From NCBI RefSeq assembly GCF_017695965.1, contig NZ_JAAORM010000005.1, forward strand, positions 542,024 through 606,023: a stretch of 64,000 bases of DNA, given 5' to 3'. The position numbers and the translations under genes are program-made. Source of the DNA: Prochlorococcus marinus CUG1416 (GTDB taxonomy: Bacteria > Cyanobacteriota > Cyanobacteriia > PCC-6307 > Cyanobiaceae). Shown here one piece after another: positions 27,356 to 36,459 of the stretch (the first letter of the stretch is position 1; every line of letters starts with the position of its first letter). The notes under the pieces are model-generated. The model was not told the origin of the DNA. It saw only the letters and a list, made by a program, of their open reading frames with translations, and made no database searches.

Positions 27356-29152
27356 ATGAGAAACAAAATTTGCGAAGAACTCAATAAAACAGATATTGGT
27401 AAATTAGTTAATCTATGCGGATGGGTAGATAGAAGAAGAGATCATGGTGGTGTAATTTTTATTGATTTAAGAGACCATAGTGGATTCTTACAAATAACAA
27501 TTAACCCCGATGATGGAGCAAGTCTATTTAAACAGGCAGAAACTCTAAGAAATGAGACGGTAATAATGGTTAGCGGAATTATTAATGAAAGGCCCAAAGA
27601 TTCAATAAATAAAAATTTAAGTACTGGAGAATTAGAGCTTAAGGTTAAAGATTTGCAAATTCTCAACCAAATTAAAAGAAACTTACCTTTTCCAGTGTCT
27701 ATACATGATTATGAAAATACAAAAGAGGAACTCAGATTAAGGTATAGATATCTAGATTTAAGAAGGGGGAAATTACTAGAAAATTTAAAAACAAGACATA
27801 AGATTATTAAAGTTGCTAGAAAATTTCTTGATAATTTTGGATTTACAGAAGTAGAGACTCCATTACTTACAAAATCAACTCCAGAAGGCGCTCGCGATTT
27901 TCTTGTTCCTGCACGTCTTTCGGATGGAGAATTTTTTGCTCTACCTCAATCCCCACAACTATTCAAACAACTTTTAATGGTTGGAGGCTTGAACAAGTAT
28001 TATCAAATCGCAAAATGTTTCCGCGATGAAGACTTAAGGGCAGATAGACAGCCTGAGTTTACTCAATTAGATATTGAGATGAGCTTTATTAGTGAAGAAG
28101 AAATAATTTCTTTTAATGAAAATCTCATAAAAAAAATATGGAAAGAAGTGTTAAATATTAATTTTGATAATGCTTTTCCAAGAATGTCATGGCAAGCAGC
28201 AATGGATAATTACGGCACTGATAGACCAGATACTAGATATCAAATGTTATTAAAAGATTTAGGAGAAGTATTAGGTGATATTGGTTTTAATATTTTCACC
28301 AAGGCAATTCAGTCTGGAGGTTATATAAAATCCATAACAGTCAAGGGAGGTAATTCAAGTATTAGCAACGTAAGAATTAAACCAGGAGGTGATATCTTCC
28401 AAGTAGCTCAAGATGCAGGAGCTGGTGGCTTGGCCTTTATAAGGGTTAAAGGAGATGAGCTTGAAACTATTGGGGCAATTAAAAATAATTTAAGTGAAGA
28501 GCATATAGCTGATATTTTAAGAATCACCGAAGCACAGGATGGAGACTTAATCCTCTTGGGGGCTGGAGACAAACAAATTGTCAATCAGTCATTAGATAGA
28601 GTGAGACAATATATAGCAAAAGACTTAAATCTCATAGATACAAATAAATGGAATTTCTTATGGGTAACTGATTTTCCAATGTTTGAGAGAAATGAAGAAG
28701 ACAATAGATATGAAGCCTTACATCATCCTTTTTGTTCTCCTAAAAACATAAAATCTAAAGATTCTAAAAACTTGCAAAAAGAAATCGAAAATTCTATAGC
28801 CAATGCTTATGACTTGGTTCTTAATGGCTTGGAATTAGGAGGGGGCTCTTTACGCATTCATGAAGCTAAATTGCAACGAGAGGTTCTGAAAACAGTAGGA
28901 CTTACTGAGCAAGAGATTGATGAAAAATTTGGATTTTTAATAGAAGCCTTAGAAATGGGTGCTCCTCCTCATGGTGGAATAGCATTTGGATTAGATCGTA
29001 TTACTATGCTGATCATAGGTGCAGATTCAATAAGAGAAACTATTGCTTTTCCAAAAAACCAACAAGCAAAATGTCTTCTCACAAATGCACCTTCAAATGT
29101 CTCCGAATCACAATTAAAAGAATTAAATATTGAAATAACAATTGATGAATAA
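27356..29152 (+). CDS. aspS: Aspartyl-tRNA synthetase
   Basis: Class II synthetase charging tRNA-Asp. The 598-residue chain has the N-terminal OB anticodon-binding domain ([20 protein letters not shown]), motif 2 around [20 protein letters not shown], the bacterial insertion domain between about residues 280 and 410, and motif 3 in [17 protein letters not shown]. The length and the insertion show the bacterial AspRS type. Whether it also charges tRNA-Asn cannot be told here; that would depend on the presence of AsnRS and GatCAB elsewhere. Confidence 0.97.
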   Translation: MRNKICEELNKTDIGKLVNLCGWVDRRRDHGGVIFIDLRDHSGFLQITINPDDGASLFKQAETLRNETVIMVSGIINERPKDSINKNLSTGELELKVKDLQILNQIKRNLPFPVSIHDYENTKEELRLRYRYLDLRRGKLLENLKTRHKIIKVARKFLDNFGFTEVETPLLTKSTPEGARDFLVPARLSDGEFFALPQSPQLFKQLLMVGGLNKYYQIAKCFRDEDLRADRQPEFTQLDIEMSFISEEEIISFNENLIKKIWKEVLNINFDNAFPRMSWQAAMDNYGTDRPDTRYQMLLKDLGEVLGDIGFNIFTKAIQSGGYIKSITVKGGNSSISNVRIKPGGDIFQVAQDAGAGGLAFIRVKGDELETIGAIKNNLSEEHIADILRITEAQDGDLILLGAGDKQIVNQSLDRVRQYIAKDLNLIDTNKWNFLWVTDFPMFERNEEDNRYEALHHPFCSPKNIKSKDSKNLQKEIENSIANAYDLVLNGLELGGGSLRIHEAKLQREVLKTVGLTEQEIDEKFGFLIEALEMGAPPHGGIAFGLDRITMLIIGADSIRETIAFPKNQQAKCLLTNAPSNVSESQLKELNIEITIDE

Positions 29153-29197
29153 GAATATATATGGATGTTCTAAAAGTTTTTTGTTTAAATAAAATAT

Positions 29198-29230
29198 AAG
29201 GAGGATGTGCTTAATTAAAAATATTTAATG
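29198..29230 (+). promoter_or_regulatory. pyrG leader: strong Shine-Dalgarno with short ORF overlapping the start codon
   Basis: The sequence AAGGAGGA (29198-29205) is the strongest Shine-Dalgarno match I noticed in the window, yet the pyrG ATG at 29228 lies 23 bases after it, too far for normal use. Immediately after the motif, ATG 29205 starts a 7-codon frame (MCLIKNI) whose TAA stop (29226-29228) overlaps the pyrG start as TAATG. The layout could allow ribosome loading on the leader and coupled restart at pyrG. This is a structural observation with no known counterpart that I can cite. Confidence 0.35.
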
Positions 29231-30838
29231 TCAAAATTTGTTTTTGTAACCGGAGGTGTGGTTTCTAGCATTGGCAAAGGAATTGTCGCTGCAAGCTTAG
29301 GGAGATTATTAAAGTCTAGAGGATATAGCGTTTCAATATTAAAACTAGATCCATATCTAAATGTTGATCCAGGCACAATGAGTCCTTTCCAGCATGGAGA
29401 AGTTTTTGTAACGGAAGACGGAGCCGAAACCGATCTAGATTTGGGACACTATGAGAGATTCACTGATACTGCAATGAATAGATTAAATAGTGTCACTACT
29501 GGATCTATTTATCAAGCAGTTATTAACAAAGAAAGAAGAGGTAGTTATAACGGTGGAACTGTTCAAGTAATACCTCACATAACGGGAGAAATTAGAGAAA
29601 GGATTCATAGAGTAGCCGCTAACAGCAATGCAGATATTATTATTACTGAAATTGGTGGAACAGTTGGTGATATTGAATCTTTACCTTTTTTAGAGGCAAT
29701 AAGAGAATTCAGAAATGATGTAAAAAGGAATGATGTTGCATACATACACGTAACATTACTTCCCTACATCAAAACCTCTGGCGAAATAAAAACTAAGCCA
29801 ACACAACATTCAGTAAAAGAATTAAGATCAATTGGAATTCAGCCAGATTTACTTGTATGCCGAAGTGATAAATCAATCAATGAAGGTCTTAAAAAGAAAC
29901 TTAGTGGATTTTGTGGAGTCAATATTAATTCAGTAATAGAAGCATTAGACGCAGATAGTATCTATTCTGTGCCTCTTGCTTTAAAAAAAGAGGGTTTGTG
30001 CAAAGAAACTCTGAAGTATCTTGAACTAGAAGACAAAGAATGTGATTTAAAAAATTGGGAAGCACTAATTCACAATCTAAGAAATCCTGGAGATCCAATA
30101 AAAGTTGCTCTTGTAGGCAAATATATTGAACTTGGAGATGCATATTTATCTGTAGTTGAAGCTTTACGACATGCATGCATTGAAAGCAAGGCTTTATTAG
30201 ATTTACATTGGGTAAGCGCTGAAATGATAGAAAAAGATTCAGCAGAAACTTACTTAAATGAAGTTGATGCAATTGTCGTACCTGGAGGATTTGGAAATAG
30301 AGGAGTTAATGGCAAAATTTCAGCTATAAAATTCGCAAGGGAAAAGAAAATTCCATTTTTAGGCCTGTGCCTTGGTATGCAATGTGCAGTTATAGAATGG
30401 GCTAGGAATGTAGCTAATCTTCCAGATGCATCCAGTTCAGAACTAGACCCAGATACTCCCAATCCAGTGATACATTTATTACCAGAACAGGAAGATGTAG
30501 TTGATTTAGGTGGAACAATGAGACTTGGAGTTTATCCATGTAGATTGACAAACAATACAACTGGAAAAAACTTATATGATGAAGATGTTATTTATGAGAG
30601 ACATCGCCATAGATATGAATTTAATAATTACTACAAACAAAGTTTTTTAAATTCCGGATACAAAATTAGTGGTACATCACCAGATGGCAGATTAGTTGAG
30701 TTAATTGAGTTAGAAAATCATCCTTACTTCCTAGCATGTCAATATCATCCTGAGTTTTTATCAAGGCCTGGCAAACCTCATCCTTTATTTCAAGGTTTAA
30801 TAAAAGCCTCTCAAGAAAAGTTAACTCAATCAAATTAA
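29228..30838 (+). CDS. pyrG: CTP synthase
   Basis: PyrG aminates UTP to CTP with ATP and glutamine. The 536-residue protein has the N-terminal synthetase domain ([20 protein letters not shown], then [20 protein letters not shown]) and the class I glutamine amidotransferase domain: GGFGNRG near 352, nucleophile cysteine in [15 protein letters not shown] near 380, and the HxE pair in [13 protein letters not shown] near 510. All catalytic motifs are intact. The ATG at 29228 overlaps the stop of a short leader frame. queE follows after 26 bases. Confidence 0.98.
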   Translation: MSKFVFVTGGVVSSIGKGIVAASLGRLLKSRGYSVSILKLDPYLNVDPGTMSPFQHGEVFVTEDGAETDLDLGHYERFTDTAMNRLNSVTTGSIYQAVINKERRGSYNGGTVQVIPHITGEIRERIHRVAANSNADIIITEIGGTVGDIESLPFLEAIREFRNDVKRNDVAYIHVTLLPYIKTSGEIKTKPTQHSVKELRSIGIQPDLLVCRSDKSINEGLKKKLSGFCGVNINSVIEALDADSIYSVPLALKKEGLCKETLKYLELEDKECDLKNWEALIHNLRNPGDPIKVALVGKYIELGDAYLSVVEALRHACIESKALLDLHWVSAEMIEKDSAETYLNEVDAIVVPGGFGNRGVNGKISAIKFAREKKIPFLGLCLGMQCAVIEWARNVANLPDASSSELDPDTPNPVIHLLPEQEDVVDLGGTMRLGVYPCRLTNNTTGKNLYDEDVIYERHRHRYEFNNYYKQSFLNSGYKISGTSPDGRLVELIELENHPYFLACQYHPEFLSRPGKPHPLFQGLIKASQEKLTQSN

Positions 30839-30864
30839 TATTCTTTATTTTTTTGAATGAAAAA

Positions 30865-31536
30865 ATGACAAAATTTTTACCCTTAGTCGAACAATTTCAT
30901 TCATTACAAGGTGAAGGTTATCACGCTGGAAAAAGTGCTTTTTTTGTGAGATTGGCTGGTTGTAAAGTTGGATGTTCGTGGTGCGATACCAAGAATTCAT
31001 GGGATGAGAAGAAATACCCCTCTATCTCAATTGAAAAAATAATAGATCGCATGAAAATTGCTAGAGAGAAAGGAGCATCTTTTTGCGTTATTACAGGTGG
31101 AGAACCTTTACAACATAACTTGGATGATTTTTGCAAAGCCATAAAAAAAATGACGTTGGGAGCAGAACAAAACTCAATGAAGATTCATATTGAGACAAGT
31201 GGAGTTAATTCGATATCAGGAAGTTATGACTGGATTACTTTATCTCCTAAAAGACACTCGCCTCCAAAAAATTATTTTTTAAAAATCTGTAATGAAATCA
31301 AAATAATCATACATGAAATAAAAGATATTGAATTTGCTATTCAAATAAAAAAAGAAACTTTAAAACAATATCAACTCTCAAAAAGTGACGATGGCTTAGA
31401 AAAAGAAGATAAAATTTTTTATTTACAGCCAGCATGGAACAATGCGAATGGTTTTTCTTTAGCTATTGATTTCGTAAAAAATAATCCAGATTGGAAACTA
31501 AGCCTTCAAACTCACAAATACTTAAAAATTAAATGA
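30865..31536 (+). CDS. queE: 7-carboxy-7-deazaguanine synthase QueE
   Basis: QueE is a radical SAM enzyme that converts carboxytetrahydropterin to 7-carboxy-7-deazaguanine in queuosine synthesis. From ATG 30865 the 223-residue protein has FHSLQGEGYHAGKSAFFVRL and the cluster-binding cysteines C33, C37 and C40 in AGCKVGCSWCDTKNSW, followed by the VITGGEPLQHN motif. A TTG four codons upstream is a possible start. queC lies 6 bases downstream, so both queuosine enzymes are coexpressed. Further queuosine genes are not in the window. Confidence 0.95.
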   Translation: MTKFLPLVEQFHSLQGEGYHAGKSAFFVRLAGCKVGCSWCDTKNSWDEKKYPSISIEKIIDRMKIAREKGASFCVITGGEPLQHNLDDFCKAIKKMTLGAEQNSMKIHIETSGVNSISGSYDWITLSPKRHSPPKNYFLKICNEIKIIIHEIKDIEFAIQIKKETLKQYQLSKSDDGLEKEDKIFYLQPAWNNANGFSLAIDFVKNNPDWKLSLQTHKYLKIK

Positions 31537-31542
31537 AATTAT

Positions 31543-32217
31543 ATGATTCTTAAAAACAAATCAATAGTAGTTTTATTATCTGGAGGGTTAGATTCCTCTA
31601 CAGTAACTGGTATCGCAAAAAAATCCGAAGCTAAAATTTTTGGCCTTTCATTTGACTACGGTCAACGTCATAAAAAAGAATTAAATTCTGCATCAATAAT
31701 TGCAAAACACTTTGATATCGAAGAATTTAAAATCATTAAGCTTGACTTATCTTTATGGGGAGGCTCTTCATTAACTGATACTCAAAAAAATATTCCGATA
31801 GAAGGAGTACAAACTAATAAAATTCCTAATACTTATGTTCCTGGGAGAAATACTATATTTATTTCCGTTGCACTAAGTTACGCCGAAGCAATAGATGCTG
31901 ATTTTATAGGATTAGGAGTTAATGCACTGGATTATTCTGGTTATCCAGATTGCAGACCTGACTACATTAAAAAATTTCAAGAATTAGCAGATTTAGCCAA
32001 TAAAAGAGGGAGAGAAAATAACCCAATAAAACTTTGGACACCACTATTAGATCTAAATAAAGAGGAAATTTTTAAATTAGCTTTTGATAATCATGTCCCT
32101 TTAGATAAAACATGGAGTTGTTATTCAGGAAATTCAAAACCATGCGGAAAGTGTGATAGCTGCAGAATTAGAAATGCCGCTTATGAAAAATGGCTCAATA
32201 ACAATAATAAAAAATGA
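31543..32217 (+). CDS. queC: 7-cyano-7-deazaguanine synthase QueC
   Basis: QueC converts 7-carboxy-7-deazaguanine to preQ0 with ATP and ammonia. The 224-residue protein has the PP-loop SGGLDS at 13-18, FDYGQRHKKEL near 39, the VPGRNTIF motif near 98, GLGVNALDYSGYPDCRPDYI near 126, and the C-terminal zinc site with four cysteines in CYSGNSKPCGKCDSC. The stop overlaps the pabB start by 4 bases (ATGA). The coupling of queuosine and folate genes makes sense in that both pathways draw on pterin or chorismate chemistry, but it may also be only compaction. Confidence 0.96.
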   Translation: MILKNKSIVVLLSGGLDSSTVTGIAKKSEAKIFGLSFDYGQRHKKELNSASIIAKHFDIEEFKIIKLDLSLWGGSSLTDTQKNIPIEGVQTNKIPNTYVPGRNTIFISVALSYAEAIDADFIGLGVNALDYSGYPDCRPDYIKKFQELADLANKRGRENNPIKLWTPLLDLNKEEIFKLAFDNHVPLDKTWSCYSGNSKPCGKCDSCRIRNAAYEKWLNNNNKK

Positions 32218-33533
32218 AAATAAAAAAAATAATTCTAGAAAAATGGATAGATCCAGCACTGATTACGCATCATCTTACAAAAAAATTCGGAGATAAAGGA
32301 TTAGCTTGGCTAGACAGTGATGGTAAAGAAAATGGGGAATGGTCAATAATAGGAATTAAACCTAAAAAAACAATTCAATCAAGAGATATCTATAACTTAG
32401 ACAAAACTAATAATCCCTTTAACAATTTAAAAAATATTGAAAAAGGATTTTGGATCGGATGGTTAAGTTATGAAGCTGGAGTTTACATAGAACCAAAAAA
32501 CCCATGGCGACAATCTGATATGGCAACTTTATGGATTGCATCATATGATCCAATCATTAAATGTAATCTAATAAAAAAAGAAATAATTATCGAAGGTACA
32601 AACTCATCTGAACTGATAAATTATAAAAATATAATCAATAATATAAAAACTATTGAAGAAGAAAATATTTTAAAAACAAATTTGAATTTTGATTTCTCAA
32701 AAATCAATTTGGACGAAATGGCTGAAAAATTTCAGAAAAATATTTTAAAATTGAAAAAATTAATTTCCCTAGGGGATATATTTCAAGCAAACCTAACAAC
32801 TAAATGCGAAATTGAATCATCCAAAGACTATAATCCTCTAGATATTTATTTAAAAATAAGAAGGAAATTAAGAGCTCCCTTTGGAGGAATAATAATAAAT
32901 AATAATGATAATTATAAAGAGGCGGTATTATCTACCTCGCCAGAAAGATTTATAAAAATAGATAATAAAAATTTTGTAGAATCAAGACCTATCAAAGGAA
33001 CTAGATCCAGAGATAAGGATTTAAATCAAGACGCACTGAATGCTATCGATTTAATAACGAACGAAAAAGATAGAGCCGAAAATATTATGATTGTTGACCT
33101 AATAAGAAATGATTTAAGTAAAGTTTGCGAAACAGGAAGTATTATCGTGCCAGAAATCTTAAAACTTGAAAGTTTCTTAAAAGTTCATCATTTAACTTCA
33201 GTAATCAGAGGCAAATTAAAAAAAAACAAGAACTGGATTGATTTACTAAAAGCTTGTTGGCCTGGGGGCTCTATAACTGGAGCACCTAAATTAAGATCAT
33301 GCCAGAGACTTTTTGAATTAGAAGAATGTGAACGGGGACCATACTGTGGCTCATTTTTGAAGCTTGACTGGAATGGAGAGTTTGACAGCAATATACTAAT
33401 AAGATCATTTTTAATTAAAGACAAAAAAATCAATATATATGCTGGTTGCGGAATAGTTATTGACTCTAATCCTGAAGAGGAAACTAATGAACTAAAGTGG
33501 AAACTTTTACCATTAATTGATTCACTAAAATGA
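32214..33533 (+). CDS. pabB: Aminodeoxychorismate synthase component I
   Basis: PabB makes 4-amino-4-deoxychorismate from chorismate and ammonia for folate synthesis. The 439-residue protein has the chorismate-binding core: FQANLTTKCEIE near 192, the STSPERFIKI stretch near 241, SRPIKGTRSRD near 258, VDLIRNDLSKV near 296, KVHHLTSVIRG near 323, WPGGSITGAPKLRSCQRL near 350 and YAGCGIVIDSNPEEE near 410. The PIKGT motif, where anthranilate synthases have PIAGT, favours PabB, and pabC next door agrees. The amidotransferase partner is not in the window. ATGA overlaps exist at both ends. Confidence 0.92.
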   Translation: MKIKKIILEKWIDPALITHHLTKKFGDKGLAWLDSDGKENGEWSIIGIKPKKTIQSRDIYNLDKTNNPFNNLKNIEKGFWIGWLSYEAGVYIEPKNPWRQSDMATLWIASYDPIIKCNLIKKEIIIEGTNSSELINYKNIINNIKTIEEENILKTNLNFDFSKINLDEMAEKFQKNILKLKKLISLGDIFQANLTTKCEIESSKDYNPLDIYLKIRRKLRAPFGGIIINNNDNYKEAVLSTSPERFIKIDNKNFVESRPIKGTRSRDKDLNQDALNAIDLITNEKDRAENIMIVDLIRNDLSKVCETGSIIVPEILKLESFLKVHHLTSVIRGKLKKNKNWIDLLKACWPGGSITGAPKLRSCQRLFELEECERGPYCGSFLKLDWNGEFDSNILIRSFLIKDKKINIYAGCGIVIDSNPEEETNELKWKLLPLIDSLK

Positions 33534-34357
33534 TTGAAACATTAGGCTGGCACAAGGATCAATGGTTAGATATTGATAGAATATTTATTGCTGCTAATAA
33601 TAGAGGATTAAAATTTGCTGATGGTATATTTGAAACCATATTAATAAAGCAAAACAAACCTATTCTTTTTGAGGAACATCTGAAAAGGTTAGAAAAAAGT
33701 AGCAAAATTTTAAATATTAATCTCAAAATAAATAAATTAACTTTGAGACAACTTATTCATGATGGAATTAGAAAGTTATCGCTTAAGAATGATCAATTTG
33801 CTTCAGTAAGAATAAACTATAGTCGAGGAACTAATGAAGGTCGCACGCTAACAATTGATAGCACTTCAGAGACAAAAAACTTAGACAATTTATGGCTTGA
33901 GTTCTATAGAATCAAACCAAATTTTAATCCGATAAGCGTTTTTATTAGTCAAACGGAAAAAATAAATGAATTCAGTCTTATAGGTAAATGCAAAACATTT
34001 TCATATAATCAGGCAATACAAGTTTTGACAGAAGCTAATGAAAAATCATTTGATGATTCTATCCTGTTGAATACGTCAGGTGAACTTTGTTGTGGAAGTA
34101 CATTTAATCTTCTAATTAAAAGAAATAATCAATGGATAACTCCTAGAAAAGATAGCGGCTGTTTAGAGGGGATTATGGTTTCTAAAGCTTTAAAATTGAA
34201 AATTGTAAAAGAAGAATTAATTTCTCCAGAATTTCAAAATGATGACATAATAGTTGCAATTAATAGCTTATCTTGCAGACAAATTAATCAAGTTAATGAT
34301 TTAAAGCTTAAACCAAAATTCGATCCAATTTACTTTTGGGATTTATTATATAGTTGA
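33530..34357 (+). CDS. pabC: Aminodeoxychorismate lyase-like class IV aminotransferase family protein
   Basis: PabC releases pyruvate from aminodeoxychorismate to give 4-aminobenzoate. The 275-residue protein has the class IV PLP fold: NNRGLKFADGIFETILIKQN near 19, KCKTFSYNQAIQVLTEANEK near 152 (with the probable PLP lysine), SILLNTSGELCCGSTFNLLI near 178 and SGCLEGIMVSKAL near 208. D-amino-acid or branched-chain aminotransferases share this fold; overlap with pabB (ATGA) is the reason for choosing PabC. The 3' end overlaps the convergent cobA by 28 bases. Confidence 0.88.
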   Translation: MIETLGWHKDQWLDIDRIFIAANNRGLKFADGIFETILIKQNKPILFEEHLKRLEKSSKILNINLKINKLTLRQLIHDGIRKLSLKNDQFASVRINYSRGTNEGRTLTIDSTSETKNLDNLWLEFYRIKPNFNPISVFISQTEKINEFSLIGKCKTFSYNQAIQVLTEANEKSFDDSILLNTSGELCCGSTFNLLIKRNNQWITPRKDSGCLEGIMVSKALKLKIVKEELISPEFQNDDIIVAINSLSCRQINQVNDLKLKPKFDPIYFWDLLYS

Positions 34358-35145
34358 ACTTTATTAATATCTGGTAAATAGACATCAGATACTTTAGTTA
34401 TATTGTTATTAACCTTAAATTCAACAATGTTTCCAATAATGATAATTGATGGAGCTAAAAATTCTTTATCTTTGATTTTATCTGGAAGATTATCTAATTT
34501 ATCTATAAAACATTTTTGATTTTTCAAAGTAGCTTCTTGAATTACGGCGCATTTAGTATTCTTACTTAAACCACCTAAAATTAATTCTTCAACAATAAAT
34601 TCAATATTTTTTATACCCATAAAAATTACTAAGCTATCTGAAGATTTAGCTAAATCTCTCCAATTAACGCTCTTTTTTTCTTTAGCTACATTTTCATGCC
34701 CAGTCACAAAAGTTACAGAACTCGCAGCATCTCTATGAGTAAGTGGAATGCCAAAATATGTAGGTGCTGCTATACCAGAAGTTATACCAGGAACTATTTC
34801 AACTGATACTCCATTTTTTTCTAAAAAAGATACTTCTTCACCACCCCTTGAAAAAACAAACGGATCGCCCCCTTTAAGCCTAACAACATTTTTACCTTCT
34901 TTTGCCAATTTCAAAATAAGATCATTCGTTTCAACCTGAGGCACAGAACACTTCCCCGCTCTTTTACCGACATGATAAATTTCTGTATTTTTTCTTGTTT
35001 CTTTTGTTATTTCATCTGGAATTAATGCATCATGAACCAATGCATCACAATTTTTTATTAAACGCAAAGCTTTTAAAGTTAAAAGTTCAGGATCACCAGG
35101 ACCTGCTCCAACTAAATAAACAATACCGGGCACATTAATCTCCAT
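34330..35145 (-). CDS. cobA: Uroporphyrinogen-III C-methyltransferase
   Basis: The enzyme methylates uroporphyrinogen III twice with SAM to precorrin-2, the branch point to cobalamin and siroheme. The 271-residue protein (ATG 35145) has VYLVGAGPGDPELLTLKALR at the start, VVRLKGGDPFVFSRGGEE near 82, the VEIVPGITSGIAAPTYFGIP run near 105 and HRDAASSVTFVTGHE. These are the SUMT signatures. It is the short, single-function form without a fused siroheme domain. The tail overlaps pabC on the opposite strand. Confidence 0.96.
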   Translation of the reverse strand: MEINVPGIVYLVGAGPGDPELLTLKALRLIKNCDALVHDALIPDEITKETRKNTEIYHVGKRAGKCSVPQVETNDLILKLAKEGKNVVRLKGGDPFVFSRGGEEVSFLEKNGVSVEIVPGITSGIAAPTYFGIPLTHRDAASSVTFVTGHENVAKEKKSVNWRDLAKSSDSLVIFMGIKNIEFIVEELILGGLSKNTKCAVIQEATLKNQKCFIDKLDNLPDKIKDKEFLAPSIIIIGNIVEFKVNNNITKVSDVYLPDINKVQLYNKSQK

Positions 35146-35175
35146 TAACAAGTATGGTAATAGAAGTTAATTGGA

Positions 35176-36459
35176 ATGAAGGTAAATATTGTGAAAGACA
35201 ATTTATTGAAACCAAATAAAAAATTTACTCTCCTTAGTGCTTTTATAACTCTTTTAAATGATCGATTAAGTGAAAGTATTCTTCTACCTATTTTACCCTC
35301 TTTTGTTTTACTTTTTGACTCTAAAGCCAGTACATATGGATTATTATCATGTACTTACCAATTAGCCCAATTTACAGCTTCTCCTTTTATAGGAGTTATG
35401 AGTGATAGATACGGCAGAAGACCTGTCACTCTTTTTTGTATTACTGGCTCAATAATAGGAATTTCAATATTATCCTTTACTGTTCTTTTTAATTGGTCAA
35501 ATTCTATAGCTGCTATCCCTTTATTTTTATTATTTTTAGCAAGACTAATTGACGGTTTAAGTGGTGGCACAGCAGCCACAGCAACAACTATTCTTGCAGA
35601 TATTTCAAGCCCTGAAAAAAGAGCAAAAACATTTGGACTTATTGGTGTGGCTTTTGGTTTAAGTTTTTTCTTGGGAAATATTTTCGTTGTAATTTTTGCA
35701 AAAAGTACAAATAATAACTTTATTATCCCAGTTTTGATAGCCTCAATAATTCCAATAATAAATTTTCTCCTTGTATTTTTTTACTTACCAGAAACGAAAC
35801 CTAATAAAGCCTCAAATAAATCAAAGACTATTTTAAAAAATCCTTTAAAAGCGCTATTTACAGTTTTCAAAGAAGAAAAAATTAAAAAATTATCATTAGC
35901 TTTTTTTATTTACTTTATTGCTTTTACTGGATTGACCAATATCCTAATATTTTTCCTTCAAGAATCTTTAAACTGGACAACCAAAGCATCAAGTGGAACT
36001 CTTGTGGTAGTAGGAATTATTGCAATTATTGTTCAGGGAGGACTTATTGGACCTCTCGTAAAGCAATTTGGCGAAATGAGATTAACACTTATAGGATCAG
36101 GCTTCATTCTTGTAGCATGTTCCCTGTTAATAACTGCTCCAAAAGAAAATGCGACAATTAATATTTATTCAGCTGTCTCATTTTTAGCCATTGGAGCAGG
36201 GTTAATTACGCCTACCTTAAGAGCACTAATATCAAAAAAATTAGACGATGATAAACAAGGGTCAATTCTAAGTAACCTCCAGGGTCTACAGAGTCTTGGA
36301 GGGGTTTTAGGGATTGCAATGGCTGGGAGAGTTTATGATAGTTTTGGCCCTAAATCGCCATTTATAGCTGGTTCCATTATTTTAATTTTCATGATATACC
36401 TAATTGCAGAAGGTAAAAAAAATAATTCTCTTAACGATCGACAATCAAAAGTATTTTAA
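35176..36459 (+). CDS. Major facilitator superfamily transporter
   Basis: The 427-residue protein has twelve predicted membrane segments in two halves of six. The MFS loop 2-3 motif appears as GVMSDRYGRRPVTLFCI near residue 75 and there is a drug-type motif C-like segment GVAFGLSFFLGNIFVV near 157. A longer cytoplasmic loop around residues 212-238 is basic (KPNKASNKSKTILKN). It resembles tetracycline/multidrug efflux-like DHA1 members. The substrate cannot be inferred. It is adjacent to ppk, with stop and start overlapping as TAATG, so the two may be cotranslated; a link to polyphosphate metabolism is unsupported. Confidence 0.88.
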   Translation: MKVNIVKDNLLKPNKKFTLLSAFITLLNDRLSESILLPILPSFVLLFDSKASTYGLLSCTYQLAQFTASPFIGVMSDRYGRRPVTLFCITGSIIGISILSFTVLFNWSNSIAAIPLFLLFLARLIDGLSGGTAATATTILADISSPEKRAKTFGLIGVAFGLSFFLGNIFVVIFAKSTNNNFIIPVLIASIIPIINFLLVFFYLPETKPNKASNKSKTILKNPLKALFTVFKEEKIKKLSLAFFIYFIAFTGLTNILIFFLQESLNWTTKASSGTLVVVGIIAIIVQGGLIGPLVKQFGEMRLTLIGSGFILVACSLLITAPKENATINIYSAVSFLAIGAGLITPTLRALISKKLDDDKQGSILSNLQGLQSLGGVLGIAMAGRVYDSFGPKSPFIAGSIILIFMIYLIAEGKKNNSLNDRQSKVF

